Assembly (NCBI GenBank): GCA_011052285.1
Contig: DRJH01000289.1
Coordinates: 1 to 7,583, forward strand
Length of the DNA: 7,583 nucleotides
Direction of reading: 5' to 3'
Source: Gammaproteobacteria bacterium
GTDB taxonomy: Bacteria; Pseudomonadota; Gammaproteobacteria; Arenicellales; DRJH01
This document shows, one piece after another, positions 5,774 through 7,583 of this stretch. The notes under the pieces are model-generated. The model did not search any database, was not told the DNA's origin, and saw nothing but the letters and a program-made list of their open reading frames with translations. Positions within the stretch are counted from its first letter, which is position 1. The number at the start of each line of letters is the position of its first letter. A program made the translations under genes and the position numbers.

Positions 5774-6745
5774 ATGAAAACAGCCAAAATAGCCTTCGTC
5801 TTTCCCGGCCAGGGATCACAAACTGTCGGCATGCTGGATGCCTATGCCGACAGTTACCCGTTGGTCGCCGAAATTTTTGAAGAGGCCAGTGATGCCTTGG
5901 GGCGTGATCTGTGGACACTGGTTCATAAGGGGCCTTCTGAACAACTGGCACTGACCGAGAATACCCAACCGGCCATGCTGGTCAGTGGCTATGCCGTCTG
6001 GCGCATCTGGCAGTTACAATCGGACCTGCGACCCATCATCATGGCAGGCCACAGCTTGGGGGAGTACACCGCCCTGGTTGCCTCCGGTAGTTTGGCATTT
6101 GCTGAGGCGGTTAAACTGGTGGCCGATCGTGCCCGCTATATGCAAGAAGCCGTGCCTTCCGGACAAGGCGGTATTGCAGCGATTCTGGGTATGCAGGATG
6201 CTGCAATTGAGCAACTTTGTGTTGACCTGGCAGGGAATCAGGTTCTGCAGCCAGTCAATTACAACGCGCCTGGACAGGTTGCTGTTGCCGGACACCAGCA
6301 GGCTGTACAACGCCTGGTGGAAGCTGCGCCCAGGGCAGGTGCCCGCAAAGCAATCGTATTGCCGATCAGTGTTCCCGTACACAGCACCCTGATGACGCCA
6401 GCCGCCGAACGCATGGCCCAACGCTTGCAGACAGCCACGATTGTGTCACCAAAAATTCCGGTACTGCACAACTATCACGTGCAAACAGAAAAGGATCCCG
6501 AGCAAATCCGACAGGTTTTAGCGCATCAAATTAACTCACCGGTACCCTGGGTAAAAACCATTTCTTCGATCTGTGAATCCGGTGTAAGCTGTCTGCTAGA
6601 ATGTGGTCCTGGAAAAACATTAACCGGGCTCAACAAACGCATCAACCGTGTTATTCCAACGTATCCGTTGGCTACACCGGATCTGCTGGTGCAGGCATTG
6701 CAGGCTGTTTCTGAACTGCGTACAACAGCTGAATATAATCTGTGA
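5774..6745 (+). CDS. fabD: Malonyl-CoA:ACP transacylase (FabD)
   Basis: FabD transfers malonyl from CoA to acyl carrier protein, supplying the extender unit for elongation. The 323-residue product has the oxyanion-hole motif FPGQGSQ (10-16, Q13), the nucleophile elbow GHSLGEYTA (92-100) with S94, the malonate-binding arginine R119 in DRARYMQ, and the partner histidine H203 in VPVHSTLM. GPGKTLTGLNKRI near the C-terminus is also typical. It starts 10 bp after fabH at an ATG preceded only by an A-rich stretch without a clear Shine-Dalgarno, so coupling to fabH may help its translation. No frameshift or missing residue is seen. Confidence 0.95.
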   Translation: MKTAKIAFVFPGQGSQTVGMLDAYADSYPLVAEIFEEASDALGRDLWTLVHKGPSEQLALTENTQPAMLVSGYAVWRIWQLQSDLRPIIMAGHSLGEYTALVASGSLAFAEAVKLVADRARYMQEAVPSGQGGIAAILGMQDAAIEQLCVDLAGNQVLQPVNYNAPGQVAVAGHQQAVQRLVEAAPRAGARKAIVLPISVPVHSTLMTPAAERMAQRLQTATIVSPKIPVLHNYHVQTEKDPEQIRQVLAHQINSPVPWVKTISSICESGVSCLLECGPGKTLTGLNKRINRVIPTYPLATPDLLVQALQAVSELRTTAEYNL

Positions 6746-6755
6746 GAGGGACATT

Positions 6756-7496
6756 ATGCTAAAGCATCAAATCTGTCTGGTAACGGGGGCATCCCGAGGT
6801 ATAGGCCATGCGATAGCAGTGGCCTTGGGTCGGCAGGGAGCCACAATAATTGGCACATCGACTTCACAAAAAGGTGCAAATTACATTGGTGAATCATTGA
6901 ATAATAATGACATTAATGGTTTTGGCGTGGTTATGGATGTGACTGAGAAGCAAAGTATAGATACTACGGTCCATGACGTGATCGCCACACATGGCACCCC
7001 TTCGGTGTTGGTCAACAATGCCGGCATTACTCGGGACGGGTTGCTGATGCGCATGAAAGACACGGATTGGGATGTGGTGATTGACACCAATCTGAAATCT
7101 GTTTACAGACTCTGTAAGGCCCTGTTACGGCCAATGATGAAAGCTCGCTTTGGCCGGATCATCAATATCAGTTCCGTGGTTGGTGCGATAGGTAATGCCG
7201 GACAGAGCAACTATTGTGCCAGCAAATCAGGCCTTCTTGGTTTTACCATGTCGCTGGCACGCGAAGTTGCGGCCAGAAATATTACCGTCAACGCCGTGGC
7301 TCCGGGCTTTATTGACACCGATATGACACGAAATTTGGAACAAACCCAAAAACAACAGCTGCTTTCACAAATCCCATTGGGCAGATTGGGAACAGCGGAT
7401 GATGTTGCCCAAGCAGTAGTATTTCTTGCCTCTCCTATGGCAAACTATGTTACCGGTAGTACTCTGCATGTCAATGGTGGCATGCTGATGGCCTGA
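6756..7496 (+). CDS. fabG: 3-oxoacyl-ACP reductase (FabG)
   Basis: FabG is the NADPH-dependent short-chain dehydrogenase that reduces 3-ketoacyl-ACP in each elongation cycle. The 246-residue product matches the E. coli length of 244. It shows the cofactor glycine motif TGASRGIG (10-17), D61 in MDVT, NNAG (87-90), catalytic S140 in NISSVVG, Y153 and K157 in YCASK, and a C-terminal TGSTLHVNGGM. The ATG at 6756 is chosen: GAGAGG (6744-6749) lies 6 nt upstream and overlaps the fabD stop, which suggests coupling. An in-frame ATG at 6648 lies inside fabD and adds 36 residues unlike any FabG. Confidence 0.96.
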   Translation: MLKHQICLVTGASRGIGHAIAVALGRQGATIIGTSTSQKGANYIGESLNNNDINGFGVVMDVTEKQSIDTTVHDVIATHGTPSVLVNNAGITRDGLLMRMKDTDWDVVIDTNLKSVYRLCKALLRPMMKARFGRIINISSVVGAIGNAGQSNYCASKSGLLGFTMSLAREVAARNITVNAVAPGFIDTDMTRNLEQTQKQQLLSQIPLGRLGTADDVAQAVVFLASPMANYVTGSTLHVNGGMLMA

Positions 7497-7513
7497 ATTT
7501 TGGTAGTTTTTGC

Positions 7514-7542
7514 TGTACACCAGCGTCCATAGACCGCATAAT
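7514..7542 (+). promoter_or_regulatory. Candidate promoter in the leader of the next gene (expected acpP)
   Basis: TGTACA (7514-7519, four of six) and CATAAT (7537-7542, five of six) are 17 bp apart, a fair sigma70 match. In related genomes acpP follows fabG and often has its own promoter because acyl carrier protein is needed in large excess. acpP itself is not in the window, so the target is inferred. An inverted repeat, TGCC-GTTAT-GGCA (7567-7579), lies downstream near the edge. Confidence 0.35.
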
Positions 7543-7583
7543 TAGGCCCATGATCCTGCGTCGGCATGCCGTTATGGCAGGGA

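Noticed and set aside
6648..6755. N-terminal extension of fabG from 6648
   Set aside because: It lies wholly within fabD in another frame and has no FabG character. The ATG at 6756 has a good ribosome binding site.

Overview
The window is a chromosomal housekeeping segment of a proteobacterium. In order it holds: the 5' part of rne (RNase E) on the minus strand, rluC on the plus strand, a maf-family gene of the YceF type on the minus strand, then rpmF-plsX-fabH-fabD-fabG on the plus strand. This is the classic rne-rluC-maf-rpmF-fab neighbourhood of Gamma- and Betaproteobacteria. Protein features fit both classes: the RpmF and FabD sequences look more gamma-like, and the PlsX and RNase E core look partly beta-like. 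I do not assign a genus. Base composition looks balanced and codon use looks uniform. I saw no mobile element, tRNA, rRNA or CRISPR.

Left part (1-1569): the open frame of rne runs off the left edge. It is separated from the divergent rluC by 434 bp. That gap holds a good sigma70-type promoter for rne and implies an rne leader of about 355 nt. The leader is rich in inverted repeats, including a potential three-way junction and a hairpin over the rne ribosome binding site. Length and layout recall the autoregulatory rne leader of E. coli.

Middle (1570-3301): rluC (23S rRNA pseudouridine synthase) and maf (nucleotide pyrophosphatase) converge and overlap tail to tail by 14 bp. Only 156 bp separate the maf start from rpmF. 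yceD (DUF177), which usually sits there, is absent. The gap instead carries a near-consensus promoter, TTGACA-17-TAGTAT, for rpmF and a leader with two competing hairpins.

Right part (3302-7583): rpmF (ribosomal protein L32) is followed by a 276-bp spacer with two strong hairpins and no intrinsic-terminator U-tract. Then come plsX, fabH, fabD and fabG with spacers of only 2, 10 and 10 bp. They look like one operon for phospholipid precursor and fatty acid synthesis: PlsX makes acyl-phosphate, FabD makes malonyl-ACP, FabH starts chains and FabG reduces the beta-keto product. plsX starts with TTG and fabH with GTG. The last 87 bp probably lead into acpP, which is outside the window, and hold a candidate promoter.

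I found no evidence for a novel multi-gene system. The points worth a second look are regulatory RNA structures and the missing yceD.
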